Source: Pyrenophora tritici-repentis
Lineage: Eukaryota > Ascomycota > Dothideomycetes > Pleosporales > Pleosporaceae
Direction: 5' to 3'
DNA length: 64,000 nt
Assembly (NCBI RefSeq): GCF_003171515.1
Contig: NC_089391.1
Coordinates: 1,364,001-1,428,000 of the forward strand
Notes under the pieces: model-generated
Seen by the model: only the letters and a program-made list of their open reading frames with translations
What the model was told of the DNA's origin: nothing
The model's database searches: none
Position numbers and translations under genes: made by a program
In this document: one piece after another, positions 1-12,410 of the stretch
How positions within the stretch are numbered: position 1 is the stretch's first letter
Layout of the letters: each line of letters opens with the position of its first letter

Positions 1-829
1 TTTCCAACACACTTGCGAAAAGTCTGCGAGGGGGCCATGGCTAGACGGCGGCGTCTATTCAGGTAGGCGGCTGCGCATGTGCAGAAGTGGAGATGCATAA
101 GCGGATTTGCGCGCAGAAGACGCAGGCTGCGCGGGGCCCATGCCGTATGTGCATTACAGGTGCGGTGCGTTGCGGATGTGCATGTGCAGTATGCAGGTAG
201 CCGTGCTTGCAGGAGAGGTTTTGACGACGACAACGTCGCTTCATATGGACAATGGAACGAGTAGGAGTAGAAGTAGCAGTCTTACATGGTATCAATATAA
301 TCTATTTGTACGTATCTACAGTCGAGCATCTCTTCCCAATACAGTCTCTGTCTCTGCTGCGGCGCATACAAACCACACGTACATCACAAGCATTGCGCAA
401 CATGCAAAGCGATCAAGTAAATGTGTTTCCAAATAATGTGTATTCTTCAATATCTACCATGCAAGCCATGAAGAGAGAGAGAGTATGATGGGTATCGTAG
501 AGAGATCGCAAGAGAGAGAAACCAGAAAATGACAAACTAAATGATCCGTTCGCCCGTTGTACTCCAAGACCGGCTCTCAACCATAGTCATAACAACGCCT
601 AAGGCTTCCTTACGCGGTGGTACCTATTGCGGTGAAGAGCGCGTGTGTAGATGGAAAGATAGCCATGGTGTGCCAGATCGATCAAGTTTCGCTGAACGCC
701 GTGGGTAGAAATACTGATATGTGAGATCGCTCTCAAGAGCACTCTAGGATGTGTTAGAAAATGTTGTGCAGGGGATAGAGGGAGATGACTTACTCCCAGG
801 AGCGTTGTGAACGCCGATGAAACCCACAC
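1..829. other. Non-coding stretch, no gene supported
   Basis: Several short overlapping open frames exist on both strands, but none has recognisable motifs or coherent protein-like composition. A short GA-rich run lies near 470-525. The right part is probably 3' flank of the minus-strand gene that ends at 830. Confidence 0.5.
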
Positions 830-1982
830 TTAAGCCTTGCGGTTTGTCTTCTTGACAGCGCCCTTGGAGGAGATGTGGCTGGGGGTCTTGGGGGTCTTGG
901 GAGTCTTGGGAGACGCGGTGGAGGTCCGAGCCTTGATAGGGGTCTTGGCCTTGCCGGGAACCTTGGGCAAGAATTCAATTGCGGGTACTTGAGAACAATC
1001 CTCGCCTTCAAGCATCTGGAGGATGATATCGACGATCTTCTTGGCATCCTCGTAGGACTTGTTGCGACCGAGCCACTGGTCGAGCTCACGGAGGACATCG
1101 ATGGGAGCTTCGAAGTGCTTTCCGCTGCCGGGGGCCGTATTCTTCTCGGCGTCTGCGGTGTTCAAACCAGAGTTGACCTGTCGGCAATACTGGTTGAGAC
1201 GAGACTCCTCCGACTTCTTGAGGGCAACATCATAGGTGGTCCCCGGGTGTTGCTCCTCGATGACGTCGAACTGGCGGAGAATGAGCTGGACCTTACGCAG
1301 CTGCCACTTTGGCTTACTGTAGGTTGCGCGTTGATAATGCTTACGGCAAAATAGGGGCCAGTCCGTAATGTCGCGGGTACAAGACTTGTTGCGTCCAAAA
1401 TGATCCGAGATGACCTTGCGAGACAAGTCCTTGGTATACTGGCCAGTAATGCACCGGGTATGTTCGTCATTCATACAGATGAACTCGCGTTCATGGTCCG
1501 GGACGTCCTCGGCCGATAATTCGTCATCATTTTCTTCAGAAAGCTCCTTGACAGTGACAGGCTCCTTGACATCGTTCTAGCGCAAGGTGTCAGTGTATCT
1601 GTCCATACAGTGTGCAGCATAGGTTGAAAACAGCAAGTCATGGCGACATGCTGGTAACAGTCAAACCACTTACAGGTTCAGACATGACCGTGTCGGGAGA
1701 GCCAATGAGCGGTGATGAAGCTTCTTCCTTGACAGGCTTGGACGGGGTGGACGGGGTGGACGGAGGGGTAACTGCGCGCGTCGCAACCACGGGCGAGACC
1801 ACAACAGGCGCAGCGGTGACCTCAGGAGTATCGTCGACGGGCGAGAGGAGATTGTTCACGGCCATGGTGGAGCGGATAGTGTCGGTCTGAGTGGTCTCAG
1901 TCTTGTCGGTGATGGGAGAGACGAGGTTGGTGTCCATAGACAGATTGAGAGTTTGAGTAGAATTGGAGGCTGAGCTGTTCAT
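830..1982 (-). CDS. Conserved fungal protein, ORP1-like (function unknown)
   Basis: Two exons on the minus strand: 1982-1674 and 1576-830, with a 97-bp intron (1577-1673) that has a GTAAGT donor and a CTAG acceptor. Phase 0 is kept across the junction, giving about 351 residues. The N-terminal 110 residues are Ser/Thr/Pro-rich and look disordered. The second exon holds a compact conserved block (FICMNDEHTRCITGQYTKD, then GRNKSCTRDI and FCRKHYQRATY) with regularly spaced Cys and His. The tail is basic, with TPKTPKTPKTP-type repeats and KKTNRKA, suggesting a nuclear location. I recall this block from fungal proteins named ORP1-like, where no biochemical role is firmly known to me. The first in-frame ATG is at 1982. 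A splice-like acceptor just upstream (near 2004) and a GTACGT donor near 2072 suggest a 5'-UTR intron or a short extra leading exon. Confidence 0.72.
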
Positions 1983-3916
1983 ATTCGCGATTGGGGTCGA
2001 CTTCAAGTTAGTTGTGTGAGAAATGTTTGGGAGGAAGTCTCGAAAGAGGTGAGCGGAGGGGTCTTATACGTACTGGCAGAGCAGACGGGCGGCGGTGACT
2101 GTGATGGTGGGCTGACTCAAAGTGAAGTTGAGTCTACAGTGATCAATGAGCCGTTGTTTGAATGGCTACCTGATTGACCCACCGCCCGAAGAATAGGATC
2201 GAGCGCACCCGGCCACGTTCACTGCTATTGTCCGTGTATTCACGTTGACGGCGTACAATACAACGTCACGGCGGCCCGAATCCGCTAATGCCCCACCAAA
2301 CGACCATCTGCCTGGCAGCCGGAGCCAATGACGTGCGTGTGAAAGTCACGATGGTCTGCCAGCTCCCCTGCCAAGCATATCGTTTGCGCAAGTTCATGCC
2401 TCACCTCCCCTCGAGCCGCGTATGACGCTCGTAGCGCGACCCGTGCTGGCCAACACGACCGATATTAAACATGGAATTGGTGGGAACATGAAACAGTCGC
2501 TATGGCCGCCAACCCGAGGAGCAAGGCTGTCTAGAAGCCGCGGCACGGTATAGGTGTGATAGAGCCAAGAGCGACACGGAACCCCCACGGTAAGAAGATT
2601 GACAGGATACGGGCTCGACAAACGCTGTTTTAGGCATGACTGAGGATGAAGAAGGAAACGGTGATGCATACGAGCTTGCACCTTGGAGATGGAGCGCTGA
2701 TACGGACATGATGACTCAAGAAACGTGATGAGAGAGTGCGACAAACCCCACAATAACATGGTCAAGCAACCTAGCGCGTGTTGTATGTCCATGAGCTCAG
2801 TGCTTGCGATCGTGACGATGCTACCAACAGTTCACCTTCCAATCGAGCCATGGCGGCGAGGCCGTTTGGTGAAGGATACATTGAATGGTACTTCACCACG
2901 TCTAGTTTGAAGTTGAATTCTTCACGTGGTATCATCAGATCGACAGAGATCAGTGCCTCACAGGGACCGCGGAGCGCTAGGTAAGAGACAAGTTTGCCAT
3001 TCCCCAACAACGACAATCTGATAACAAGACCTCGTTCCGGGTTACCAGAAGTGTTTAGGCTTGAATCGGCAATGGATGCGAGTGAGTCCATACCGGGCCC
3101 ATCCACTACCGACTAGCCACGGGGATTTGCGATGCCGTTATGTATCCGGGCGGCTATGTGAGTTGTTCCTGTTGGCAGATAGTCCCCTACATACAACGAA
3201 GATGATGCTAGTCTAGCCCTCGCACTCTCCTTAAAGAAAAGTTGTGCATGCGGCACGGGCCGCGGCTGGGGCCAAACAGTTCACGAGACAGACGACCTTT
3301 GGCGCCGTGCTATTATGTAGGTACCAGCGCTTAATTCAAATCTGCATATGTACTGGATAGTCATGTTTTGACTTGACGTATATGTTAGAGAACCTCATCC
3401 GACATGGGACGGGTGTCGTTAGCAGGGATTTCCGGTTATAGTAAGCCAAGGTCCATTCTGCCAGTCCAACATAACCGGCCAATAGAAGAGGAGTAATGAA
3501 AGAAAGTCAATTGTAAACGTTCCACTCCTCGTATCGGGAGAGGTGGTAGCGCACGTTGTTGGAAGGGGTCACGGAGCTCAGCGGTTGACGATGGCTGGTG
3601 GCTTAGTAAGGCGTTATCGGAGTACGCTACCACCGATAACCGGAACACGTGCGCGCAGAGAGGTTCCATTCCGTCAGTGGACGTCTTGGCGTCTTTTCGC
3701 GCTTGTGTTGAGGAGCTCCCACGGGGCCATTCTGCCTTTCCACGCTGCAAATAGAGGTAAATGAGTGGAAACACCAGCAAACCTACTGTCGTCGCTTGAG
3801 ATGCGCGCACACGTCATTTCTACCACCAAACTTGTTTCTAAGCACTCAACTCAGCGCTGAGCGCGTTCGCCCCCAATTTCCACGCCTTTACTACCCAACC
3901 GGCGCCGACAGCCACG
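1983..3916. other. Divergent intergenic region (about 1.9 kb)
   Basis: This lies between two divergently transcribed genes and probably contains both promoters and 5' leaders. No convincing coding region is seen. The only slightly protein-like frame is listed separately (2771-3091). Confidence 0.5.
2771..3091 (-). CDS. Weak unidentified ORF
   Basis: A frame of 106 codons from ATG at 3091 (open further up to a GTG at 3106). The composition is more protein-like than in surrounding frames, with blocks such as GLVIRLSLLGNGKLVSYLAL and DLMIPREEFNFKLDVV. I do not recognise the family and see no clear introns or upstream signals. It may be a small gene, an exon of a longer minus-strand gene, or chance. 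Confidence 0.2.
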   Translation of the reverse strand: MDSLASIADSSLNTSGNPERGLVIRLSLLGNGKLVSYLALRGPCEALISVDLMIPREEFNFKLDVVKYHSMYPSPNGLAAMARLEGELLVASSRSQALSSWTYNTR

Positions 3917-6032
3917 ATGCCACCGACGACAGGCACGAGAACGTCTACTAGACAGGGACGGGCTACTGTTCGGCCTACGAATTACTATGCGCGTACCTTT
4001 GCTGGTAGACTCGCAGCGAGCGGTATGGAGCAGACACCTGAAGCTGCCAACAGCGCGCCCGGCTTCCTCCCAGCCCTCACGCACTTCACAGGCGCCGTAG
4101 ATGCGTTTCCCAAGGAGATGATCAAGCATTTCTCGCTATTCAAGGAAGTCGAGGCCAAGCTCTTCGATCCGGAGCACATGCTCAAGGAGCTGCTCGACCA
4201 AATCGCCCAGCTGCCCGTCACAACAAGAGGACAGTTGAGGTCGACCGAATCTTCCGCAGGGGCCGACAGCAGCGCCAGTGTGAGTCCTATGGCTGTATCT
4301 ATCATGACTATAAGCTCACCCCTCGCAGGATTCCCCCCCTCACCTCGGCAATGCCTCACCTGAAGAGCAAGCGACGACAGAGAAGCGTCAGCTCATGCAC
4401 CGCCTCTGCATTCTTATCCGGGGCATGATGTCCACACTCGACGAGAAGTTGGTCGTCCTCCAGGGCGCAAAGGCCACCAAAGACAGAGGCCTTGCGCGCA
4501 TGCACCACTCGTACGCCCAGCTCGACGGCGAAATTAGCGACGAAGCGCGATACGGCAGCCTGACGCATTGGGCGTACGCGGATAAAGAAGAGAAGAAGAA
4601 GGGCGGCCCGTCCCACGAGCGGCAGAGGCGCGAGGTAGCGGCCGCGAATAACCTTGCGGCGGCGGCCCAGCACGTGCATGATGTGGACTCGATTGCTGCG
4701 AAGAGCGAGGCCCGACGTGAAGCTATGCAGGCGAACAAGCGCAGCCGGCACCAGCAGATTGATTCTGACTTCGATGACCGACCAACCAAGAAACCGCAGA
4801 AAAGGAAGCCCATGCCCACAGAGGCAGCGCCAGACAACCGCAGCGTCGGTCTGGGGATAACGAGCAATGGCGCAGGTCCTCACAACAAGCGAAAGAAGAC
4901 GGAAAAGGCACTCGCTGCCGCGGCACCAGCTGCCCCGCCAATGGAACGAACCGTGAGCAGCGCCCTAAAGATTGCTGGCAATGGAGTACGGGGCGGATCA
5001 AGCCCACGAGGAACCCCAGTTCCAGAAAGCGGACCACCCAAGCGCAAACCACGAGCGCCTCCCGTCCCTGCCCAGCGTAAGAATCCGCTACCAACATACT
5101 CTCCCCCAATGGCCTCATCACCCCTGGCTGCCAACTTTGCTATCAATAAGGCAACTGCAGGTACATCAGATCGGCCACTGTCGGCGCGTGCACGAAAGAA
5201 TTCGACAGCGAACTCTGTTGCATCGCTCAAAGACCAGGAGGCTCCAGCTGGGCGTCGTCCTTCCACCTCCCACTCTGTACAACATGTCACCAGCAACGCC
5301 ATTACCGAGCTCGAGCAGGCTGCCGGCATCGTACGCGATGACACGTCAGCCAAGGGCGCTTCCGCAAAAGAGACGGCAGAGACATCACCAGCGTTCGACA
5401 CAGCGACGATGAAACTAGAAGATTTGGGACAGCCAGAGCCTGAGCGCATGGACATCGACACGCCGCTACAGCTGCCCGTTGCGAGCAGGCCCGGCCGAAC
5501 CTCAAAAACAGCGACACCTGTCATTGGAAGCTTTCCCGAGATATCCATGGCGCGAAGTCGCAGCAGCCGCAACGCGAACAATGGCACCAATTCTACTACT
5601 TCGTCGGAGAACAACAGCACGGTGACTGGCACAGTCTCTAAACGAGGCAAGAAGAACGCGCAGTCGAACGCTGCAGCTGCTTCCCCTGCAATGAAGCCCA
5701 CGCAAAACGTCAAGTCGAACCCTCCATCGTCCGCAGCAAGTTCAGTCGCACAAGAGCAGGAATACCAGGAACCAGAGGCAGAGGCGGAGCCCGAAGCCGA
5801 GTCAGAAGAAGATGGAGACGAGCCCCGATACTGCTACTGCAACGAAGTGTCGTATGGAAACATGATAGCCTGCGACAACGACGACTGTCCCCGTGAGTGG
5901 TTCCACCTCGCCTGTGTACATCTAGAGAAGGCGCCCACAGGCAGGACAAAGTGGTTCTGCAGTGACGAGTGCAAGGATACCCACGCCAAAGCCAAGACCA
6001 AGGGGGGCCGTCCGGGGAGTAGTAGGCAATAG
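3917..6032 (+). CDS. ING-family PHD-finger chromatin protein
   Basis: Exons 3917-4279 and 4329-6032. The 49-bp intron (GTGAGT donor, CGCAG acceptor) keeps phase 0, giving 688 residues. The N-terminal part has an ING-like helical segment ([14 protein letters not shown], then [20 protein letters not shown]). Around residue 145 there is a second helical block ([20 protein letters not shown]). A long, low-complexity Ala/Pro/Ser/Lys middle follows. The C-terminal PHD finger spans about residues 622-670, with a Cys4-His-Cys3 pattern ([32 protein letters not shown]). In this family the PHD finger reads methylation of histone H3 Lys4 and the N-terminus docks into acetyltransferase (Yng1/Yng2-like) or deacetylase (Pho23-like) complexes. 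Which complex is meant here cannot be settled from sequence alone. The protein is much longer than yeast ING proteins, mainly through the disordered middle. Confidence 0.88.
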
Positions 6033-6735
6033 GAATTAGGAAGGAGTTCAAGGCGTTCTGGGACGGGTCCAGCAGGAGCTGGGTCTAGGCAAGGCCCGAA
6101 GGGTAAGGGCAAGGCTAGGTTAAATCTCTGGGATGGTTGGAATGCTCTCTGAGCTTCCGGTCTGGTCTGTTTTCTTTGGATTCTTGTGTGGGCTTTTTTT
6201 CTTTTGCGGCGTTGTTTCTTGGGAGGGGCTGGCTATGCGGCGCAAGCTTTTGCTATGATGATGGCACTTGACATGCGATATCGATATCCCCCTCCGGAGG
6301 TGTGGCGTTTTGTATTCTCAGCATGGCATCGAGAAGCGTATTCTTGCATGGTCTCTTCTTTTGTAAAGCAACATATATATAGCAAAGATTATTTACATCA
6401 AACTGGAATTGTCTGTGGGCCAGACACGACTAAAATGAGGGGCAGATGACGGCCGCATCTTCCGCCCGCGCCTGTTGCATGCCACTGCGGCAGCGGCACG
6501 ATGCCCGTCAGCCTCGCCCTGCCCCTGCAGCTCCGTCGGGGCTTAGTATTACGTGTCCGTCATTGGCCGCCATGTGGCTGCCATGCATGACCTCACGAGC
6601 CTGGACCCTGAAGCCGCTAGCCTGCCATTGACATGCCGCAGTGCTCACCGCCGAACACGCGATCTCGCCCTGAGGTCAATTAACTTCAGTATTCCGGCAC
6701 CCTAAGACTGTGATAGCGTGAACGAAAGACATACA
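6033..6735. other. Intergenic region, 3' flank and promoter
   Basis: About 700 bp between two plus-strand genes. The first half is T-rich and looks like 3'-UTR of the ING gene. No coding frame with recognisable features is seen. Confidence 0.5.
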
Positions 6736-8856
6736 ATGGCACCAGCAGACGACAATCCCTCGGCCGAGGAAGTGCTCATATGCGAGCCTACAGGTGGGGC
6801 GCCCAATGCCCCGCCTGACCTCCGCTTGTTACACTACAATGATGTGTACCATGTCGAAGCTGGGTCGCGGGAGCCTGTGGGAGGATATGCGAGGTTTCAA
6901 ACTTTGGTCAATTACTACAGGGATGACAAGAGGTTTGATGGGCTGACGAAGCTCTTGACCTTCTTTTCCGGTGATGCGTTTAATCCGAGTATTGAGAGCA
7001 GTATCACAAAGGGTCAGTGAGGGGTATCATGCAGGGGAAGTGGTGATAGCTGACGAGCGTTTAGGTAGTCATATGGTTCCTGTACTGAACAACATTGGTA
7101 CAGATGTTTCATGCGTGGGGGTATGTATGTCTATATTGTTCATCATGACTGTGTCTAACACTGGTAGAACCACGATCTCGACTTCGGCGTCAAGCAATAC
7201 CGCCATCTAACAGCCAAATGCAATTTCCCCTGGCTCCTCGCAAACGTACTGGACCCAGCCCTCGGCGACGGCGTCCCTCTAGGAAACGCAAAGAAAACAG
7301 TCATGCTCACAGCCTCCAACGGCATCAAAGTCGGCGTCATCGGGCTCGCCGAACGAGAATGGCTCGATACTATCAACGCCCTCCCGCCCGACATAATCTA
7401 CAAGAGCGCCTCGGAAACCGCCAAAGAACTCATCCCATACCTAAAAGCCCAAGGCGCCGAAATTATAATCTGCGTATCCCATCAACGCGAACCAAACGAC
7501 AACAAACTCGCAAAACAAGTCGGCGGCTCCTACATCGACATCATTCTCGGTGGTCACGACCACTACTACTCGTACAGTCTGATCAACGGTACACAAGTCC
7601 TACGCTCGGGAACGGACTTCAAGCAACTATCCTACATCGAAGCATGGCGTAACCCCTCTGGTGACCCAGGTTGGCAGTTCAAAATCACCCGCCGCGACAT
7701 CGTCAGCAGTATCCCACAGGACCCGTCCGCCATGGCCCTAGTGGAAGAGCAAACGCGCGATATACGAAAACGGCTTGATAAACCAATCGGTTACACAGCC
7801 GCTCCTCTCGACGCGCGCTTCACAACCGTTCGAACCCGCGAATCCAACATCGGAAACTTTGTCTGCGATCTCATGCGGTACTACTACTCAGCCGAGTGCT
7901 GCATCATGGCATCAGGCACCATACGCGGCGACCAAATCTACCCGCCCGGCTTACTCAAGTTGCGCGACCTGGTCAATTGCTTCCCGTTTGAGGACCCGGT
8001 TGTTGTGCTAAAAGTCACTGGCAAGGCGATTGTAGAAGCGTTGGAGAACGGGGTGTCGAATTATCCGGCGTTGGAGGGCAGATTCCCACAGGTGTCGAAT
8101 ATTTGCTTTGAAGTGGATTATGGTATGGTGCCTGGGAAGAGGGTGGGGAAAGTGACGATTGGAGACGAGGACGTGGATGAGGGCAGGGAGTATGTACTTG
8201 CTACTAGGGGGTATATGGGGAGGGGTAAAGGCGAGTTTTTCCTTATGTCCTTATCCCCTTCTGCTAACGAGTTCCGTGTTATAGATGGTTACACATCCCT
8301 CCTCATCCGCGAAGAAGGCGGCGTAGCCGAGGAAATCGTATCCGAAGAAAACGGCGTCCTCATCTCCACCATCTTACGCCAATACTTCATGTCGCTCAAG
8401 GTGCTCGGCAAATGGAAGCGCTGGGGCAAGTCCATGGATTCGAAATTCTCCAATATTCAAACTTCGCTTCAGAAAAATAGCGCTCATGCGTTTCATGAAC
8501 CGTCGCCTACATCGCCTGTTTCGTCACCGGTGCAGAAGAAGCACCCAAGGATTGGGAAAATGGCGGGGGAGAGCAAGGACGGAGACGAAACGGAGGACCC
8601 GGATGCGGAGGAGGATGAGGATGATGGTGCGGTTTTTGATGATAGTTTTCCGATTGCGTTTACGGAGAGACAGGTCGAGGTTGTGAGGAAGGTGATGCGG
8701 AAATGGTGGCGGGTGGCGGGGCTGAAGGGAAATCCGGTGCCGTGTGATGAGTTGGGAGGAGGCGAGTTTCAGGTAAACTGGACAAAGGCAATTGCACCGA
8801 GGTTGGAGGGGAGGATTGTTGAGGTTGGTAAGGGTGTGGTGAGTGTTGAGGCGTAG
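6736..8856 (+). CDS. 5'-nucleotidase family metallophosphatase (UshA-like)
   Basis: Four exons: 6736-7012, 7065-7120, 7168-8230 and 8285-8856, encoding 655 residues. Introns 1 and 2 are GT-AG and join in phase. Intron 3 (8231-8284, 54 bp) would have a GC donor (AAAG/GCGAGT), a CTAAC branch site and a TATAG acceptor. Its removal restores the expected GYMGRGK-DGYTSLL run. The metallophosphatase metal ligands are visible: NDVYH (near 35-39), SGD (D80), GNHD (near 111-114), SHQ (H216) and GGHDH (near 239-243). The C-terminal nucleotidase domain follows (RESNIGNFVCDLMRYY, ASGTIRGDQIYP, FPFEDPVVVLKVTGKA). No signal peptide is seen, so it probably acts inside the cell on nucleotides or related phosphoesters. 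An acidic patch (EDPDAEEDEDDGA) lies near the C-terminus. The first frame codon 18 bp upstream is GTG, so the ATG at 6736 was chosen. Confidence 0.88.
8231..8284 (+). other. Candidate in-frame GC-AG intron
   Basis: 54 bp with donor GCGAGT, branch-like TGCTAAC and acceptor TTATAG. Because the length is a multiple of three, the frame stays open when unspliced, which would insert 18 extra residues into the nucleotidase domain. Confidence 0.75.
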
Positions 8857-9345
8857 AAGGACATGTTTGGAATGAGAGCATTAGAGTACGCTCATCGCAG
8901 CTCTAACGACAACCTAGAAACATACATTAGAAGAAGAGACTAGGACCAAAAAGTAAGATATAAATAAACCATTAAGATCTAGTCTATTTTCTCTCTCCTA
9001 TGCAAAAAGACTGCCTAGCATTTTGCCCTATTCCCTATACAAGCCTCTCTCACTCCAGAGAACTCAGTTCCCCATGCTTCCACAAGAAGTTACACAGTAC
9101 AACAGCATAAACATTACTAGTTATACGCTTTCCACGCCCCATATCCAATATGCATGTGCGCATTTGCCCTTCAAAAAACGCCGCTTTACAAATAAATACG
9201 ATAACACTTCTTGATGTCCAAGAGAGAAGATAAGGGGTATATAGTATATACAAAAGATACACAGACGGCTGAGAAGAAAGCGAAGCGAAACGAAGAAAAG
9301 TGGCGTAACGTCGAACTGTAATATAAAAAGGAAGAGAAAAAGCGA
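8857..9345. other. Convergent 3' intergenic region
   Basis: A tail-to-tail spacer between the plus-strand nucleotidase and the minus-strand coiled-coil gene. It is AT-rich with no recognisable gene and probably holds both 3'-UTRs. Confidence 0.5.
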
Positions 9346-12300
9346 TCAACCAGGCATAGTCATAGTCCTAGAAAGATTGGAGCGTTGCGGAATAGCGTCT
9401 TTGCGTAACTGGCGGACCACAGCTTCGAGTTTGCGTCGTTCTTCTTGTTCAGCCTGCAAATATTGTCAGTATACCATTCCCGTGTGACCAAGGTCAAGAT
9501 TTGACTCACCCTCAGTGCTTTCAGACCCTCCGCAGTCCGATCTCTCATCATCTTGCGGAAGTCTTCTCTCAACATGCGAATACTAGTCGCGCCCATGTCA
9601 AACTGCGCACCGCCATTAGGCATACCCGGACTCCTGACGCCGAGCCATTTGACTTTCTCATCGCTGAGGTCGCGTTCCAGGGCCTCCTTTTCGTCGCGTA
9701 GTTTGTCGATTTGGGACTCGAGGGTGTCTCGGTCCTTTTCGTTTTGGATGGCGTCGCGGGTGAGGGCTTCGTATTCGGCGGCCATGCCGGAGAGTTCGGC
9801 TTTGAGATTACGCTCTGATCGGCGAGCTTCGGCTTCGGATTGAGAAGCCACGTCTTGAACTTTACGGAGAGCTTCTAGTTCGCCTAAGAGGGCTTTGTTT
9901 TGCTCGCTGAGTTCATCCAGCTCCTTCTTAATGGCTGGATTTGATCCGGCGTCTGCGGCGCGTTGGGCGCGGGTACCGTAAGCACCATCGAGTTCTGCTT
10001 TGGCAAAGGTGAGCTCGGTTGTCAGACGGACAATTTCGCCTTCGAGATTGCGGAACTCTTCCTCCTTGGCGTTGAGCATGTTGGTAGCATCCAACGAACG
10101 TGCCTCTGCTGCTTGCTTTGCTTCTGTTATAGCCATGAGAGTCGCCGTGGTTTGTGCAATCTTCTCAGTAGCTGCTGCGAGCTCGGCTTGTATGGCTGCT
10201 CCTTCCACTCGAGCAGTATCTTGGGCTTCCCTCAGCTTAGACTCTAGCATGAGAGCTCGTTCCTGAGCATCCCGAACCTGAGCCTCGTACCCGGCAATAC
10301 GTTGATCTGCCTCTTGTGATGAGACATTGTACGTGCTGTGGCGTTCTTGATGCTCCTTTAGTTCTTCCTCGTATGCCGCAGCGCGTTTTTCAGCTTCTTG
10401 CATTTGGCTCTGGTAGCTGACAGCTTGCTTCTGCACGTCCTTGAGTTGCTCTTCATAGGCAATAGCACGCTGCTTGGCTTCTTTCAAGTCCTTTTCGAAT
10501 GCCATGACCCGCTCTTGTACGTTGATAAGCTGGGCTTCAAGACCGGCGTTGCGTTCCTGAGTGTCACGCAAGATCTGCGCCTCAACGTTAATCTTTGCTC
10601 CGTCGAATTGCTGCAGTTGACTGATCGCCCGGTCCAGCTCCTCTTCCATGGTCTTCTTCTCAGATCTCGCACTGAGCACTTGTGTGTTGAGTCGCTCGAA
10701 TTCGGCTTCTTTCTGCGCATCAGACTTGCTGTTGAGCTCACGCTGCTGCTTGATCTGGCGCATAAGGACCGACTGCTTTTCTTTAAGGTTGGTGGCACGG
10801 CTGAACAGCATCTGCACCTTGGAGGAGAAAGCAAGCAACGAGTATGATTCGTTGGCGTTGGCATCCTCGTCTGGTGACAGCTGCTCCTCGGCGTCTGGGT
10901 CTTCTTCCATTAGTCGGCGTCGTTCGCGCTTCCGTTCACGCGCTTGTGCCTCGCCCTTTAGAATCATGTCCCACAGGCCCCGCATGGTGTTTTCGTATTT
11001 CTCGGCCAATTCCGCACTCTCCGAATCGCTCACGGGCACGGCTCTGGAGCGGAGCTGGTTGATCTGCTCGTCAATAGCGTACTGCATCTGCTCAAGAGTA
11101 TAGACTGTGTTCTCCATGTAGTTGAGCTGCTCGGTCGAGCCTGAGCCGGTGATTGCTGGTGGAGGGGCGATCTTTTCTGTTCGTTGGTCTGATCGGGAGA
11201 CGACGGTGTATAGTTGATTGTTGATACCCTCAAGACGGCCCTCTACCTCGCTTAGTGCATGTCTTGCATTGGTGCGCATGTTTGCCTGTTCGGCGCTGAT
11301 ACTGCGGAGGCCTTGATCCAAAAATTCGAGCTGACGATCCAGCGTAGAAGCATCTGGCGTTCCTTCGAGTGCCAGCGGGGGTAGAGAGTAGTCCTGGTCC
11401 CGCTCGGGGTTGGCTTCAATAATGAGCGTTCTCAGGCGCTCGTTCAACTCTTGCAGCCGGGTGGCAGTTGAAATCAAGGCTTGGTCTGGTCGGTCTGGTC
11501 GGTCTGCAGAAGACGTCTGGTGGTGTGTTCCGTTCTGCAGCACATTCATAAGGTTGTCCAGGTTCTCCGGCGATCTGTACAAGCTTCTTTCGTCAAATTC
11601 GTCTGCACGGATGCCCTTGAGTCGGGCATCCTCGTACGTGTTCAGACTGGCCGGACTGTCGGGCCTGCGAAAGCCGTCTTCTCGTATTTCCGAGTCGTCC
11701 TTGTTTTGCTTCGGGCCCTTGTGCGTAAGCTGGAGAACGGCGGCGGTATGCATCAGCAGCTGCATATCTATCATGCGCATGCGAGACTCAATCTCCAGGC
11801 ACTCGCGGATAAATTCCTCCACCTTCTTGTTGCTAGATTCAAGACCTTCGAGTTCCTCGGCGTCGTACTCCTGGACCGGGTTGCTGTTCTTACTGCTGAG
11901 GCCTCGCTTATGTCCCTTGCCCTTTTTTGAGGCCAGTCGGCCCAGGGACCGTGTCGCATCGCGGATCTTGGTCTCAGACTCGAGCTTCCGCCTCACTGTC
12001 CCCAAACGCGTATCCAAAGCCTTTTGTTCCTGCTTCAGCGCATCCACCTCTTCCACTGTCAAGATATCAAAGTGCTGGCTGTCTCCAATGGCCGTCTCGA
12101 CCAGCAGATGCATGGCCACGGGGTCGGTTTCCAGGGCCTGGGAGTTTCGTTTGCGCGAGTTTCGTGGCGTATACACGCCATTCTCGCGCACTGTTTCTCG
12201 TCGGGTGTCTACAAAGACGTCTGCGGGGGGAATAAAGGCACTTGCTCCGAACCGAGGTGAGATCTGGTAGGCCATGGGGAAGAAGCTGGGCGAGGCAAGC

Positions 12301-12410
12301 CCAATGCCGGACGGGTAGACTGAAGTGGGCGAGGGAAAGTCATAAAGGGCGCGCGGACTAAGCGTGTCACCCACGTAGGGGTACTGTGTGCGCAGGCCAT
12401 TGCTGGTCAT
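9346..12410 (-). CDS. Up-regulated-during-septation (Usp1-type) coiled-coil protein
   Basis: Two exons on the minus strand, 12410-9510 and 9453-9346, with a 56-bp intron (donor GTGAGT, acceptor TTTGCAG). This gives 1002 residues. The N-terminal 90 residues are Pro/Ser-rich. Residues about 95-150 match my memory of the up-regulated-during-septation domain (DPVAMHLLVETAIGDSQHFD, followed by ILTVEEVDALKQEQKALD). Most of the remainder is Glu/Gln/Lys/Ala-rich heptad sequence, a very long coiled coil, with repeated blocks ending in AYEEQLKD-, AYEEELKE- and YEAQVRDAQ-like motifs. The short last exon ends TMTMPG. A structural or scaffold role at septa or in polarity is inferred from the family name only; the molecular function is unknown. 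The open frame continues past the donor for 49 codons, but the spliced tail (AEQEERRKLEAVVRQLRKD) continues the coiled coil and is preferred. Confidence 0.82.

Noticed and set aside
2394..2792. Minus-strand frame of 132 codons
   Set aside because: Composition rich in Ser/Leu/Pro/Cys with no domain; overlaps other chance frames in both strands.
4880..5713. Long minus-strand frame opposite the ING gene
   Set aside because: Shadow of the ING coding sequence in GC-rich codons; no motif of its own.
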